A stretch of 64,000 nucleotides of DNA, taken from contig NZ_CANMBJ010000006.1 of assembly GCF_947496075.1 (NCBI RefSeq), forward strand, positions 186,001 to 250,000. The letters are read 5' to 3'. The DNA is from an uncultured Tateyamaria sp. Lineage in GTDB: Bacteria; Pseudomonadota; Alphaproteobacteria; Rhodobacterales; Rhodobacteraceae. The position numbers were made by a program, and so were the translations under genes. Every line of letters begins with the position of its first letter. The first letter of the stretch is position 1. Positions 1-8,097 of this stretch are shown here, in pieces. Under the pieces are notes generated by a model. That model was not told the origin of the DNA. It did no database searches and saw nothing but the letters and a program-made list of their open reading frames with translations.

Positions 1-890
1 CTGTCTGATCCGCGCTGATCCATCCTGTTTGGGATCTGGCGTGCGTATACGGCCACCCGAACCAAATGACCGACTTGCTGATAATCCGCGACCCAAGAAT
101 ACCCCAGAGAAACTGTACAGAAAGTAATATCCCGCTACTTCGCAATCGGCACACGCCTTAGAAAACCACCATACCAAGCGCCTTTGGCAGAACTGATCTT
201 AGAAGCCAACACTAGCGTAACCCGCAGCATCGGTGGCTAAGGACTCGCAGTTAGGTTTCACCGCCACCCGAGCCACTCTCTACTATTAAGAGGCTTGGTC
301 GAAGCTTGGCACCGCGGTATCCTTCCCCAAAAAGAAAATCACGGAGGCGGGACAAATGGCCGAAAAATTCAATTGGCGGGCAATACCTTCGGCTTTTTGT
401 TCGGCTTAGCCGGTACCATTCAAGTTGGGCGCGTCGCTCCAGTCGCAACAGCCATCCAGGATGACCTGTAAATCGACCTGTTCCCAGCAGGAGCTACTGT
501 CGCTAAACCCATTCGACGTCCCAAGCTTGTGGAGTGTTTTTCCTGGACGCGAAATACCGTTCAAAAACCATGCATTGAATTGCGCTGGCGGCAAAACGTG
601 ACGCGTCCATACAAGAGGTTATAGAATTGGTTTGCTGCCAATGTAATTAGTCAGTTCGAAGCCGACGCTTTCGCTTAGCTCGGCCTGTGGCAAACCACTG
701 AGAGTAACGTACCCTTGGGCAGCCGTAATAGAAAGTGACCGCATGACGCGTCGTCATTTTGACACAGAACCACCTTGTAAACCCCAATATTTCTTTGGAA
801 CCCTAGACCACAGATGGAGCGTACTTTAATCGAAACGCTCAGGCGAATGGGTGAAAGTTAATGACATGTGCTTAGTGAGGTTTTAGCCAT
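1..890. other. Region with no supportable gene
   Basis: No open frame here has a convincing start, ribosome binding site or recognisable protein motif. The longest frames are about 60 residues and look random. Because the next intergenic stretch (3851-5040) contains transposase remnants, this segment may also be decayed mobile DNA, but I could not recognise a family. The only useful signal is GTGAGG at about 876-881, a plausible ribosome binding site for the gene starting at 891. Confidence 0.4.
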
Positions 891-2255
891 ATGGAGCGCG
901 TTCTTTTTGGTAATGTGAAAGCCTGGCTGGTTTTGTTTTTGGCAATTTTGGGTCTGTTTGGATCCGTAATGTTGTCGTCATTGGTGCTGTACAGAGTAGA
1001 AGGTGGGCAGCGGCTGCCACTAGCTACTACCGCAGCCTTGAACATTGCCCGCTTCCCCCACACTGTTGTTCAGCTAGCACGGGGCGAGCTCAAGCGCGAC
1101 AACCACGTCGTTCCGGATCGTTTTCCCGACGAACCGACCGGTTTTTCCATCCTTGAGGAGAGCATTGGCGACCCTCAATACCTTTTGGTTTCGCGCTATG
1201 ACGGAAACATTGGCCGTAGCGTCGTGGAACTTTTACGCGAAGGCGAGGCGGACGTCTTGCACCGTTGGGTTTTCGACAATGCCGAAGACATGTCCTTTGA
1301 AAGTGAAGCGCCATTCATCAGTACGCCGATTGCGTCCCAGTCCCACACAATGCGCACTGTTCATCCCTGGCTTGGTGACGATGGCGGTCTATTCGTAAAG
1401 GTGCATTTCGGTGCCATGTATCGTGTTGGCGCATGCTCGGACATAGAATGGGTCAACTCCGACTTCATGTTCCATCACGCCCTGGAACAAGATGCGTACG
1501 GGAACTTCTGGAGCGTTGGCTCTGGACAAATGACCCCGGAAGTCGCCGATCTTGGGTTTAACGCAGACTTCGTAGACAATCGGGCTATTCAGCTTTCGCC
1601 TCAGGGTGAGGTGCTTTACGATCGCTCTGTCATGGAGATTATCATCAACGCGGGTCTTTTGAACCTCGTGAATGACTATGACGCATATCAGATCGACCCG
1701 ATCCACCTAAACGATGTGCAGCCCGTCTTTGAAGATGGCCAGCTTTCGCGGCGCGGAGACATATATTTAAGCCTGAGCCATTTAAACATGTTGATGCTAT
1801 ATCGCCCGGCGACGAACGAGCTTGTTTGGTGGACACAGGACTACATGATGCAACAACATGATGTTGATATCATTGCGCCGGATGTAGTGCAGATTTTTGA
1901 CAACAGGAAACGAACCGGTCCGCAGGGTTCCATGACAATCAGCACCAACGAGATTGTGCGCTATCATCTGCCCGAACGAGAGGGCGATCCCGTATTTGCG
2001 GAGCCGATGCGGGAGACCAATGTGCGCACTCTCAATCAGGGTCTTGCTGATCAGCTTCCCGGTAACGGGATCATGATGGAAGACACAAATGCAGGCCGTC
2101 TGATCAAGTTCAGTGAAACAGGGAAGCCACAGTGGACCTATTTGAACAGATCTGACGATGGTCGTGTTTGGACCCTAAACTGGTCACGTTATATTTCGGC
2201 GGCGACGGCAGAGTCCGCACTTGAGCAGTTGAAGGAAGCACAATGCAATATCTGA
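891..2255 (+). CDS. Arylsulfotransferase (ASST)-like membrane-anchored protein
   Basis: This 454-residue protein has an N-terminal hydrophobic segment (about residues 10-32) with a short positive start, so it is probably anchored in the inner membrane with its body outside the cytoplasm. The body reads like the bacterial arylsulfotransferase beta-propeller family, with repeated GNFWSVGSG-type blade ends and a central DPIHLNDVQPV motif (His at about residue 272) like the conserved histidine regions of that family. ASST enzymes move sulfate between phenolic donors and acceptors without PAPS; the substrate here is unknown. It overlaps the next small membrane protein by 13 bases, and a sulfotransferase ends the cassette. 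The ATG follows a GTGAGG site. Base composition is lower in GC than the metabolic genes further right, suggesting transfer. Confidence 0.65.
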   Translation: MERVLFGNVKAWLVLFLAILGLFGSVMLSSLVLYRVEGGQRLPLATTAALNIARFPHTVVQLARGELKRDNHVVPDRFPDEPTGFSILEESIGDPQYLLVSRYDGNIGRSVVELLREGEADVLHRWVFDNAEDMSFESEAPFISTPIASQSHTMRTVHPWLGDDGGLFVKVHFGAMYRVGACSDIEWVNSDFMFHHALEQDAYGNFWSVGSGQMTPEVADLGFNADFVDNRAIQLSPQGEVLYDRSVMEIIINAGLLNLVNDYDAYQIDPIHLNDVQPVFEDGQLSRRGDIYLSLSHLNMLMLYRPATNELVWWTQDYMMQQHDVDIIAPDVVQIFDNRKRTGPQGSMTISTNEIVRYHLPEREGDPVFAEPMRETNVRTLNQGLADQLPGNGIMMEDTNAGRLIKFSETGKPQWTYLNRSDDGRVWTLNWSRYISAATAESALEQLKEAQCNI

Positions 2256-2470
2256 TTGGAGTGGCAGCCGCTGTTTTCTTGACAGCTGCTACACCAGCCA
2301 TGGCCTATATCGGACCAGGGATGGGGGCAGGGGCGGTCGCGGTCGTTTTCGGTGTGATTGGCAGTATTTTCCTGGCGATTTTCGCGGTGTTGTACTACCC
2401 GATTAAGCGGACGTTAAAAAACAGACGCGCGCCTCAGGACACCAGTAACTCTCAAACACCTGATAAATGA
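2243..2470 (+). CDS. Small membrane protein with AYIGPG motif
   Basis: This is a 75-residue protein with a signal-like N-terminus (residues 1-21, ending near Ala-Met-Ala), then YIGPGMGAG, one strongly hydrophobic segment (about residues 30-50) and a basic, polar C-terminal tail. The AYIGPG start after a signal sequence recurs in short membrane proteins encoded next to sulfotransferase or phosphatase-like enzymes, but I know of no assigned function. It overlaps the upstream ASST-like gene by 13 bases and shares an ATGA stop/start with the next gene, so translation is probably coupled. It may be a membrane partner of the ASST-like protein; that is inference. Confidence 0.65.
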   Translation: MQYLIGVAAAVFLTAATPAMAYIGPGMGAGAVAVVFGVIGSIFLAIFAVLYYPIKRTLKNRRAPQDTSNSQTPDK

Positions 2471-2850
2471 TTCTGCCCACAATTCTCTTGGCCTTGGCAA
2501 CGATCCTGGCGGTTGAGGTTGCACTGCGTGTGCCGCTGGACAAAGCCTTGCCGCGTGCAATCCAGAGCAGCAAACGGGCCGTGCAGATCATCGGCGCACG
2601 CCATATATCTGACCACTGGAAGGAAAAGGCCTTGCCTGTGTATGCTATGCGCATATTCGGCGCGTCTATGCTGCTGTTTGTGATGCTCATGGCGATTTTG
2701 ATGCCCTTTGTGATCACTGACATGATCGGGCGTCTTTTTGATATCCACGTTATGGACCGTCTCTTGACGGTCTGGGGAACGATGGCGTCGATGGCCTTGG
2801 GACTTTTCTGGCTTTTCCTGCGCAATCGTGTGCGTCGTGGCGAACTATAG
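2467..2850 (+). CDS. Small integral membrane protein, unknown function
   Basis: This 127-residue protein starts at an ATGA overlap with the upstream gene. It has an N-terminal hydrophobic segment (about 3-18), a polar stretch rich in Lys/Arg and His, then two strong transmembrane segments (about 62-85 and 95-117) and a basic end (RNRVRRGEL). No enzymatic motif is visible. Its place between the ASST-like gene and the sulfotransferase, with overlaps on both sides, marks it as part of the same four-gene operon. Confidence 0.6.
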   Translation: MILPTILLALATILAVEVALRVPLDKALPRAIQSSKRAVQIIGARHISDHWKEKALPVYAMRIFGASMLLFVMLMAILMPFVITDMIGRLFDIHVMDRLLTVWGTMASMALGLFWLFLRNRVRRGEL

Positions 2851-3850
2851 CGCCCTAGAACGCATGCTCCATCGCCTCGCACTGGGCAGCAACGTCATGG
2901 GTGAGATGCAGTTTGATCTCGAGTGCGGGATCGAGAAACCGAAACCTTTTGCTGGCGGCCAGCATGTCTTTGTCACGGGCCTTGCAAGAGCTGGGACCAC
3001 GGTCCTGATGCGATCGATTTATGGCAGCGAAGCCTTTGGCACTCTAACCTACCGCGATATGCCATTCGTCATGGCACCAAATCTGTGGGCACGCCTGCAC
3101 CGCCGATCTTCGCGAGACATTGAAATTAGCGAGCGTGCCCATGGCGATGGTATTTTGGTGAATGCCGACAGTCCTGAAGCGTTCGAAGAAGTATTTTGGC
3201 GTATCTTTTTGGGCCATCGCTACCTAAACGACAAAACCAGAGGTCTGGTTCCACATGAGGTTCCATCAGAGGTCTCTGAGAATTTTCGGAAATACGTCCA
3301 GCTGATACTCAAGAGGTCTGGGACGACGCGTTACCTTTCCAAAAACAACAACAACATTTTGCGCATTGCGGCGTTATTGGACATTTTTCCAGATGCCAGG
3401 ATTTTGGTGCCCTTTCGCCGCCCACTGCCTCACGCACAATCTCTTCTCGCGCAGCATCAAAGGTTTTGTGAGGATGGAGACCGCTTCACACGGGCATACA
3501 TGACGTGGCTCGCGCATCATGAGTTTGGACCAGGGCATCGCCCGTTTGTGTTTTCTGATCAACCTCATAGCGAAGCGCCGCCAACAGAGCTCCTCTATTG
3601 GTTGGAGATTTGGGGCGCAGTTTACGGGTATCTGGTCAAGATGTACCAATCTCACCCGCGCGTGCATTTTGTTTGTTACGAACAAATGTGTCACGCCCCA
3701 CAAGGATGGGCTTCTTTGTCTGATTTGCTGGATCTTCCGGCTGGCAGTCAGTCACATTTCGCTGTGAAAGAGACGTCAACGCCCGCAGCCGCGCCAAAGG
3801 AGTTTGAAGCGATTTACCGCAATATGACCTCACTTACTCACTTAGGTTAA
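2828..3850 (+). CDS. Sulfotransferase family protein (PAPS-dependent type)
   Basis: The 340-residue protein carries a P-loop-like 5'-phosphosulfate-binding motif, GLARAGTTVLMRSI (about residues 50-63), typical of PAPS-dependent sulfotransferases. It also has a downstream RYLSKNNNNILRIAALL...ILVPFRRPL block that fits the 3'-phosphate-binding region. These enzymes transfer sulfate from PAPS to hydroxyl or amine groups of carbohydrates or small molecules; the acceptor is unknown. The start is uncertain: GTG at 2828 overlaps the upstream gene by 23 bases, and GTG at 2837 is equally possible. Transposase debris starts soon after the stop, so the natural C-terminus may have been trimmed. Together with the upstream ASST-like gene it forms a sulfur-transfer cassette. 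Confidence 0.7.
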   Translation: MCVVANYSALERMLHRLALGSNVMGEMQFDLECGIEKPKPFAGGQHVFVTGLARAGTTVLMRSIYGSEAFGTLTYRDMPFVMAPNLWARLHRRSSRDIEISERAHGDGILVNADSPEAFEEVFWRIFLGHRYLNDKTRGLVPHEVPSEVSENFRKYVQLILKRSGTTRYLSKNNNNILRIAALLDIFPDARILVPFRRPLPHAQSLLAQHQRFCEDGDRFTRAYMTWLAHHEFGPGHRPFVFSDQPHSEAPPTELLYWLEIWGAVYGYLVKMYQSHPRVHFVCYEQMCHAPQGWASLSDLLDLPAGSQSHFAVKETSTPAAAPKEFEAIYRNMTSLTHLG

Positions 3851-4000
3851 ACAACCCGTACCAGTGGACCCCACAAGCGCGTGCTCTTTTTGTCCTCAGG
3901 TCGGATGGCGGTACGAATCTGGTCGGTTTCCTCGGCAAACCGCCTCCATTTGCTGAAACCGTTTGGTCCGGCCGCTCTAGCGTGGTCTTAGGGTTCCCGA

Positions 4001-4110
4001 TTACGCTGCTAAGGCCGCGTAACGCCATGGCATGAGTTCATCGAGAAGTGTGATTTTGTGGTTGGCGATCAGGGCGAGAACCCAAGTGAGCCAGCCCCAC
4101 GAGATAGGAG
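4001..4110 (-). pseudogene. IS66-type transposase C-terminal remnant
   Basis: Read on the minus strand, this segment encodes WLTWVLALIANHKITLLDE followed by LMPWRYA and a stop at 4003-4001. IS66-family transposases end with a closely similar pattern, in which a WLxxVLxRIADH segment leads to LDELLPWxW or PWRYA. Upstream in the same frame there is a stop codon and no further homology, so only about the last 35 codons remain. It is a fossil rather than an active element. I could not identify terminal inverted repeats. Confidence 0.45.
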
Positions 4111-4809
4111 ATGCCACGCCCGGCGCTCTGAGTGCCGATTTGGAGTTGGCGACCTACGCGTTGGGTCTCTACGGCAGGTTGGGCCGTCGCGCTGCGTGCG
4201 GCCAATTGTTCAGCTACAGTTGCCATTTTCGTGTCTCGCTGTTCTCAACCAGTAACTTGGGAGTCCGTGCTAGCAAGGCAGGAAAATACGCTGGTAGAAA
4301 GATCACATGGATCGATGATTCAAGCAAATTGGATTCGTGCCGGTACACGAGCACAAATAAATAAGCGTTTTGGGCGGCGCCCATGAGGTGATAGCTTGTC
4401 TGCTAAACAGACAACATACTGCCTAGTGTAGTTGCCTGCGAGCTAATGGTTTACACTGAAGATCCCTGCGGCCGCTCACTGCAAACGCACCAATGACCGG
4501 GTTGCGGGACCTAGCCGACTTTTGTTAGGGCGACTATTACTTGCGCAGAAAGCTATCGCGCTTGCAGCAAAGCCGTTTCGGCGGCGCCGCAGATTTCTCT
4601 ATACCAGTCGTTCAATCGCGCCGAGCCCGACTGATTTCAATACTAACCTTCGTCGCGGCCTAGTCCTACAACCGAGGAGCGGGACGGACCTGCCGGTCGT
4701 GTCCGCTATTTGAATATCTTCTTTTCTAGAGCGTCCGGCTTTAAACCTGCCTCCCAGGAGATTCCCCGTGGTTTTGATTTGTGATTCATCCTTCACAGGA
4801 GGATTGACC

Positions 4810-4960
4810 ATGTCTGCGCCTCTGCCTTCAGCTCTTCGGGCTGGTTTTCAGTGATTGATCGAGGAAGGTCGCACGGCAGCTTTGCGATCGAAGCTCTCGC
4901 CTGACCTCGGCGCACGTTAGTGCCTTGCAATCCGCTCGTTCGGGTTGGGGATGCCAACTG
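4810..4960 (+). pseudogene. IS630-like transposase N-terminal remnant
   Basis: After a good AGGAGG-like site (about 4797-4802) an ATG at 4810 opens MSAPLPSALRAGFQ, then a TGA, then LIEEGRTAALRSKLSPDLGAR, then a TAG, then CLAIR. Ignoring the two nonsense codons, this matches the helix-turn-helix N-terminus of IS630-type transposases (a SAPLPxALRxRxxxLIEEG start, then an AAxRxxxSPxxGxRW block). A few residues after EEG also seem deleted. The fragment ends about 30 bases before the putative promoter of the RiPP cluster, so an insertion or deletion event probably set the left edge of that cluster. Confidence 0.5.
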
Positions 4961-4989
4961 CCAAATATCTGAGGACATCTTGCAAATGT

Positions 4990-5018
4990 TTGATTTCGGA
5001 CCGGTAACAGTGTATAAC
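4990..5018 (+). promoter_or_regulatory. Candidate sigma-70-type promoter of the RiPP cluster
   Basis: TTGATT (4990-4995) and TATAAC (5013-5018) are separated by 17 bases, which is optimal for a housekeeping promoter. Transcription would start near 5025, leaving a leader of about 55 bases before the precursor ATG at 5081. No other gene lies close enough to explain it. This is pattern matching only. Confidence 0.45.
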
Positions 5019-5042
5019 TCTAGGTAGTGTTTTTCTGTCAGT

Positions 5043-5060
5043 GATATTCATAATGATAAT
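5043..5060 (+). promoter_or_regulatory. Fur-box-like triple GATAAT hexamer
   Basis: The bases GATATT-CATAAT-GATAAT match three consecutive GATAAT hexamers at 16 of 18 positions, the classical description of a Fur-family operator. It lies between the candidate promoter start and the precursor's ribosome binding site (GGGAGGAA, 5067-5074). In Rhodobacterales the Fur homologue usually acts as a manganese regulator (Mur), and iron is sensed by RirA/Irr, so metal control is possible but the metal is not predictable. AT-rich leaders can give such matches by chance. Confidence 0.35.
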
Positions 5061-5080
5061 TCTAGCGGGAGGAACTTCTC

Positions 5081-5452
5081 ATGGTCGAAAGACAACAAGG
5101 CGGCATGTATCCGATGGACGCCTCCATCACCGAGATGGGGCTGGACAAGATCGAAATCGGAATGCTGACCGAAAAGGCGCGCAAGCTTACCAAGCGCGAT
5201 CTCGTGGTGTTGCGCGAAACGGCCAAGGAATTTCGAGCCCAGGGCGAAGACAAGGTCGTCGAGGTTTTCGATCAGCGCACTAAGCTCGATCTGCGCGTAG
5301 GCGATCTGTCGTCGGTCGCGCATGCGTTCGACGATCTGCAGGACCGGCTGAACGCGACACCCCAACTGGCCGCCGCCGCAGCCTGCTGCTGCTGCACCTG
5401 CTGCCCGTGCTGCAGCTGCACCGCCAGCGTCGTGATCGAGGCGACGCATTAG
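5081..5452 (+). CDS. Cys-rich RiPP (TOMM-type) precursor peptide
   Basis: This 123-residue peptide has a long hydrophilic, helix-prone leader (residues 1 to about 96, with LTKRDLVVLRETAKEF and a coiled-coil-like FDDLQDRL) and a five-Ala stretch. The core is CCCCTCCPCCSCT at residues 102-114, followed by ASVVIEATH. Nine cysteines, two threonines and one serine in 13 residues are ideal substrates for YcaO cyclodehydration to thiazolines and (methyl)oxazolines, which SagB can oxidise to azoles. It directly precedes a radical SAM enzyme and an E1-like/YcaO/SagB set, the usual neighbours of such a precursor. The start is well supported by GGGAGGAA six bases upstream. Leader cleavage may occur in the Ala run. 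The leader does not look like the Nif11 or nitrile-hydratase leader classes. Confidence 0.85.
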   Translation: MVERQQGGMYPMDASITEMGLDKIEIGMLTEKARKLTKRDLVVLRETAKEFRAQGEDKVVEVFDQRTKLDLRVGDLSSVAHAFDDLQDRLNATPQLAAAAACCCCTCCPCCSCTASVVIEATH

Positions 5453-5575
5453 CGACGAGCGCAGTGCGCGTTTCCCGGCAAGATCGGCGCCGAAAGCGTC
5501 GGGCCTGACCGGTCGACAGGGCTTTGGATCAGCGGACATCCCGTCGGGATCACGGAGTTGGGGGTGTGTGCCGCC

Positions 5576-6919
5576 ATGAAAGTGCTGCTCGTTCAACCGG
5601 ACCTGCCCAGCGAGCTTATCGGCTGGGGGGATTTGGGCGCGATAGCGGAGCCGCTTGCGCTTGGCTATCTTTCGGCGGCCGCGAAACTCGATGGGCACGC
5701 GCCCCGGTTGCTGGATTTGCGCCTGCATCCCGGCACCCTGCGCGAAACGCTCGAGACGTATCGCCCGGATGTCGTGGGCGTGACCGGCTATTCCATGCAT
5801 GTGCTGCGCAATCTGGCAATATGTCGCGAGGTCCGATCGGCCCTGCCCGATGCGATCACGGTCGCTGGGGGCCACCATGCGACACTGCTGGCCGAGGATT
5901 TTTTCGAGCCGGAAATAGATTTCGTGGTCGAGGGCGAAGGGACCGGACCCTTCCGGGCGATCCTTTCGGCGCTCTCGCGGTCCGAGCGGGGGCCTCGGAT
6001 CGCGGCGGTCTGGACCCGCGCCGCCGACAATACCTTCGCGTTCGGTGGCCCCGCACCGACATTTGCCATCGACGACATCCCCACTCCCGACCGCGAGATC
6101 GCGCAGGCTGATCGGGGCTCATATTACATCGACTGGATGCGACCGATCGCCCTCATGCGCAACTCGGTCGGGTGTCCGTTCCGCTGTTCGTTCTGCTCGC
6201 TCTGGAAGATCATGGATGGCCATTACCACAAGCGCAGCATTGAGCAGGTGGTCGACGAACTGGCGGCGATCGAAGAGGAGTATGTCTTTCTCGTTGATGA
6301 CGAGGCCTTTATCGATACGAAACACATGCTGCAGCTGGCCCGCGCCATCAAGGCTGCCGGTATCCGCAAGAAGTACTTCACCTATTGTCGGATCGACACG
6401 CTGATCCGGTTCCGCGATATGCTCGCGGAATGGCACGAGTTGGGGCTGGAACGATTGTTCATCGGCATCGAATCGGTCAGCGACGACGAATTGTCGACCT
6501 TCAACAAGCGGTTGCGCGTCGCCCAGGTCGAGGAAGGATTGCGCGTAGCGCGCGAGATCGGGATCAGCGTCTTTGCCGGCTTTATTGTGAATCCGGATTT
6601 CACCGAGCGCTCCTTCAGCCGCCTGGTCCGGTTCATCGAGCACAACAAGATCGATTATCCCTCCTTCACCATCCTGACTCCGCTGCCCGGCACCGAGGCC
6701 CTGAAAACCTTCGACGCGGTAACCGAGCTGCAGCCCAACGGCCGCCCCAACTGGGAACTGTTCGACCTTCAACATCCGGTCACCGAAACGCGCCTGCCGA
6801 AAGAGCAGTTCATGCGGCATTACCGCGACCTGCAAAAGACATTCGCCGCCTCGCTAGGCGAACACCGCGACATCAGAGCCATGATCAAATCAAGAACGGA
6901 ACCACGCCATGCAGTATGA
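5576..6919 (+). CDS. B12-binding-domain radical SAM protein (RiPP tailoring)
   Basis: The 447-residue protein has an N-terminal Rossmann-like cobalamin-binding domain (about 1-140: MKVLLVQPDLP, VVGVTGYSM, VAGGHHATLL) without the classical DxHxxG motif. A radical SAM domain follows with CPFRCSFC (Cys 200, 204, 207), then a conserved VFLVDDEAFI segment and a C-terminal HLGxxR-like region. Such class B enzymes often methylate unactivated carbons, as in polytheonamide or thiopeptide pathways, though some catalyse other radical chemistry. Here it probably tailors the Cys-rich core or its flanking Val/Ala residues. I chose ATG 5576 (GGGGG about 11 bases upstream) over an in-frame TTG at 5558. The gene overlaps the next by 11 bases. 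Confidence 0.85.
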   Translation: MKVLLVQPDLPSELIGWGDLGAIAEPLALGYLSAAAKLDGHAPRLLDLRLHPGTLRETLETYRPDVVGVTGYSMHVLRNLAICREVRSALPDAITVAGGHHATLLAEDFFEPEIDFVVEGEGTGPFRAILSALSRSERGPRIAAVWTRAADNTFAFGGPAPTFAIDDIPTPDREIAQADRGSYYIDWMRPIALMRNSVGCPFRCSFCSLWKIMDGHYHKRSIEQVVDELAAIEEEYVFLVDDEAFIDTKHMLQLARAIKAAGIRKKYFTYCRIDTLIRFRDMLAEWHELGLERLFIGIESVSDDELSTFNKRLRVAQVEEGLRVAREIGISVFAGFIVNPDFTERSFSRLVRFIEHNKIDYPSFTILTPLPGTEALKTFDAVTELQPNGRPNWELFDLQHPVTETRLPKEQFMRHYRDLQKTFAASLGEHRDIRAMIKSRTEPRHAV

Positions 6920-8096
6920 TCACATGCCCGATCCATCGGACAGCGCCGCCTACCGGTCCCTTCCCGCCCAGATTATCGAGATCGATGGCGGCGTCATCGT
7001 CGTGCGTGGTTGTACCGAGATCAAGGTAATGGGTGATGGGGCCATCGACGCGGTGCGGCATGTCTGGTCACACGCCGCCGAGGTGCCGGCGAGCATCGCC
7101 GAGATCGCCGCCGCCGCGTCCGAACCGGATCGCGAGGGGATCACCCAGCTTGCCCGCAAGCTGATTGAGCGCCGGATTCTTGTAGCCGCCGAGGATGTGG
7201 GCGAAACGGATGCGCCACAGGGCGAAACGAGCATGGAGATCTTCCTGTGGCATTTCGGCCTGACCGAGGCCGAAGCGGCCAGTCGGATCGACGAAAAGCG
7301 GATCGCTGTAATTGGCGTGAACTCCGTATCGCGGCGACTGTGCGAAGCGCTGCAGGCCGCCGGTATCGCCAACGTGACAGTGGTCGATTTCGCTCTGCTG
7401 AGAAACCAGCGTCTGTTCGGGTCGGGCGATGCGCCCGATCTGACCGCGTGGCCAGCCACGGGCCCCGGCCCGATCGCCTATCACAAATGGCTGGACGACA
7501 ACGATCCGAAGGGGCTGGACTGCCTGATTGTCACATCGGACTTCGGCGCGGCCTCGGTGCTGCGCGACTGGAATGCGTTCTGCGTCGAAAACCGCATCGC
7601 GATGCTGCCGATCATGCTGCGCAAGCTGATGGGTTATATCGGTCCCATGGTCATCCCGGGCGAGACTGCCTGCTATCATTGCCTTCAGTCGCGCGAAAAT
7701 TCGCATATCGACGATTTCGACATGGTGCGCAAAAGCGAGACGCATGCGCCGCAACTTCAAGGCCTGTCGGGGTTCTTCCCCTCGATGGGTTCGATCCTGG
7801 GCGATCTGGCGGCGATGGAGTTGTTCAAGTTCTACACCGGCGCGATCCCATCGCGGGCAGCCGGCTCTCTGGTCGAAGTGAACCTGCTGGGCCCGTCCCT
7901 TGCGTCGCGCCGCGTATTGCGCGTCCCCCGCTGTCCCACATGCGCCGCGGCGGTCCTGCGCCCGTCCGCCAGCCTCGAACGGGCCGATTTCATCCCCGGG
8001 CCGCAGTTCTATGAAGGTGCCGATGCGCCGGACTCGGGCCTGCTGACCCCCGAGGAGAAATTCGGCGGCAAGACCGTCGAGAAGGAGGCGCTGTGA
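6909..8096 (+). CDS. E1-like (ThiF-type) TOMM leader-binding/cyclodehydratase partner
   Basis: The 395-residue protein has an N-terminal winged-helix-like domain (about 1-95, likely the RiPP recognition element that grips the leader) and a ThiF/E1-like Rossmann domain beginning at KRIAVIGVNSVSRRL (about 135). It ends with a zinc-site pair, CYHC (Cys 255, 258) and CPTC (Cys 342, 345). In azoline biosynthesis this protein delivers the precursor to the YcaO enzyme and activates it. A catalytic E1 adenylation motif is not obvious, as usual for these partners. It overlaps the radical SAM gene by 11 bases and the YcaO gene begins 2 bases after its stop. Confidence 0.85.
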   Translation: MQYDHMPDPSDSAAYRSLPAQIIEIDGGVIVVRGCTEIKVMGDGAIDAVRHVWSHAAEVPASIAEIAAAASEPDREGITQLARKLIERRILVAAEDVGETDAPQGETSMEIFLWHFGLTEAEAASRIDEKRIAVIGVNSVSRRLCEALQAAGIANVTVVDFALLRNQRLFGSGDAPDLTAWPATGPGPIAYHKWLDDNDPKGLDCLIVTSDFGAASVLRDWNAFCVENRIAMLPIMLRKLMGYIGPMVIPGETACYHCLQSRENSHIDDFDMVRKSETHAPQLQGLSGFFPSMGSILGDLAAMELFKFYTGAIPSRAAGSLVEVNLLGPSLASRRVLRVPRCPTCAAAVLRPSASLERADFIPGPQFYEGADAPDSGLLTPEEKFGGKTVEKEAL

Positions 8097-8097
8097 C

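Larger units (their letters stand above)
3851..5040. other. Gene-poor stretch with transposase debris
   Basis: No intact gene lies between the sulfotransferase and the RiPP precursor. Two short segments read as decayed transposases (4001-4110 on the minus strand, 4810-4960 on the plus strand; listed separately). The remaining frames are short and give no recognisable motif. The stretch separates a lower-GC cassette on the left from a GC-rich biosynthetic cluster on the right, consistent with a junction built by mobile elements. Confidence 0.55.

Noticed and set aside
251..594. Two short minus-strand frames suspected as insertion-sequence remnants
   Set aside because: Unlike the remnants at 4001-4110 and 4810-4960, no transposase motif could be recognised in any frame.
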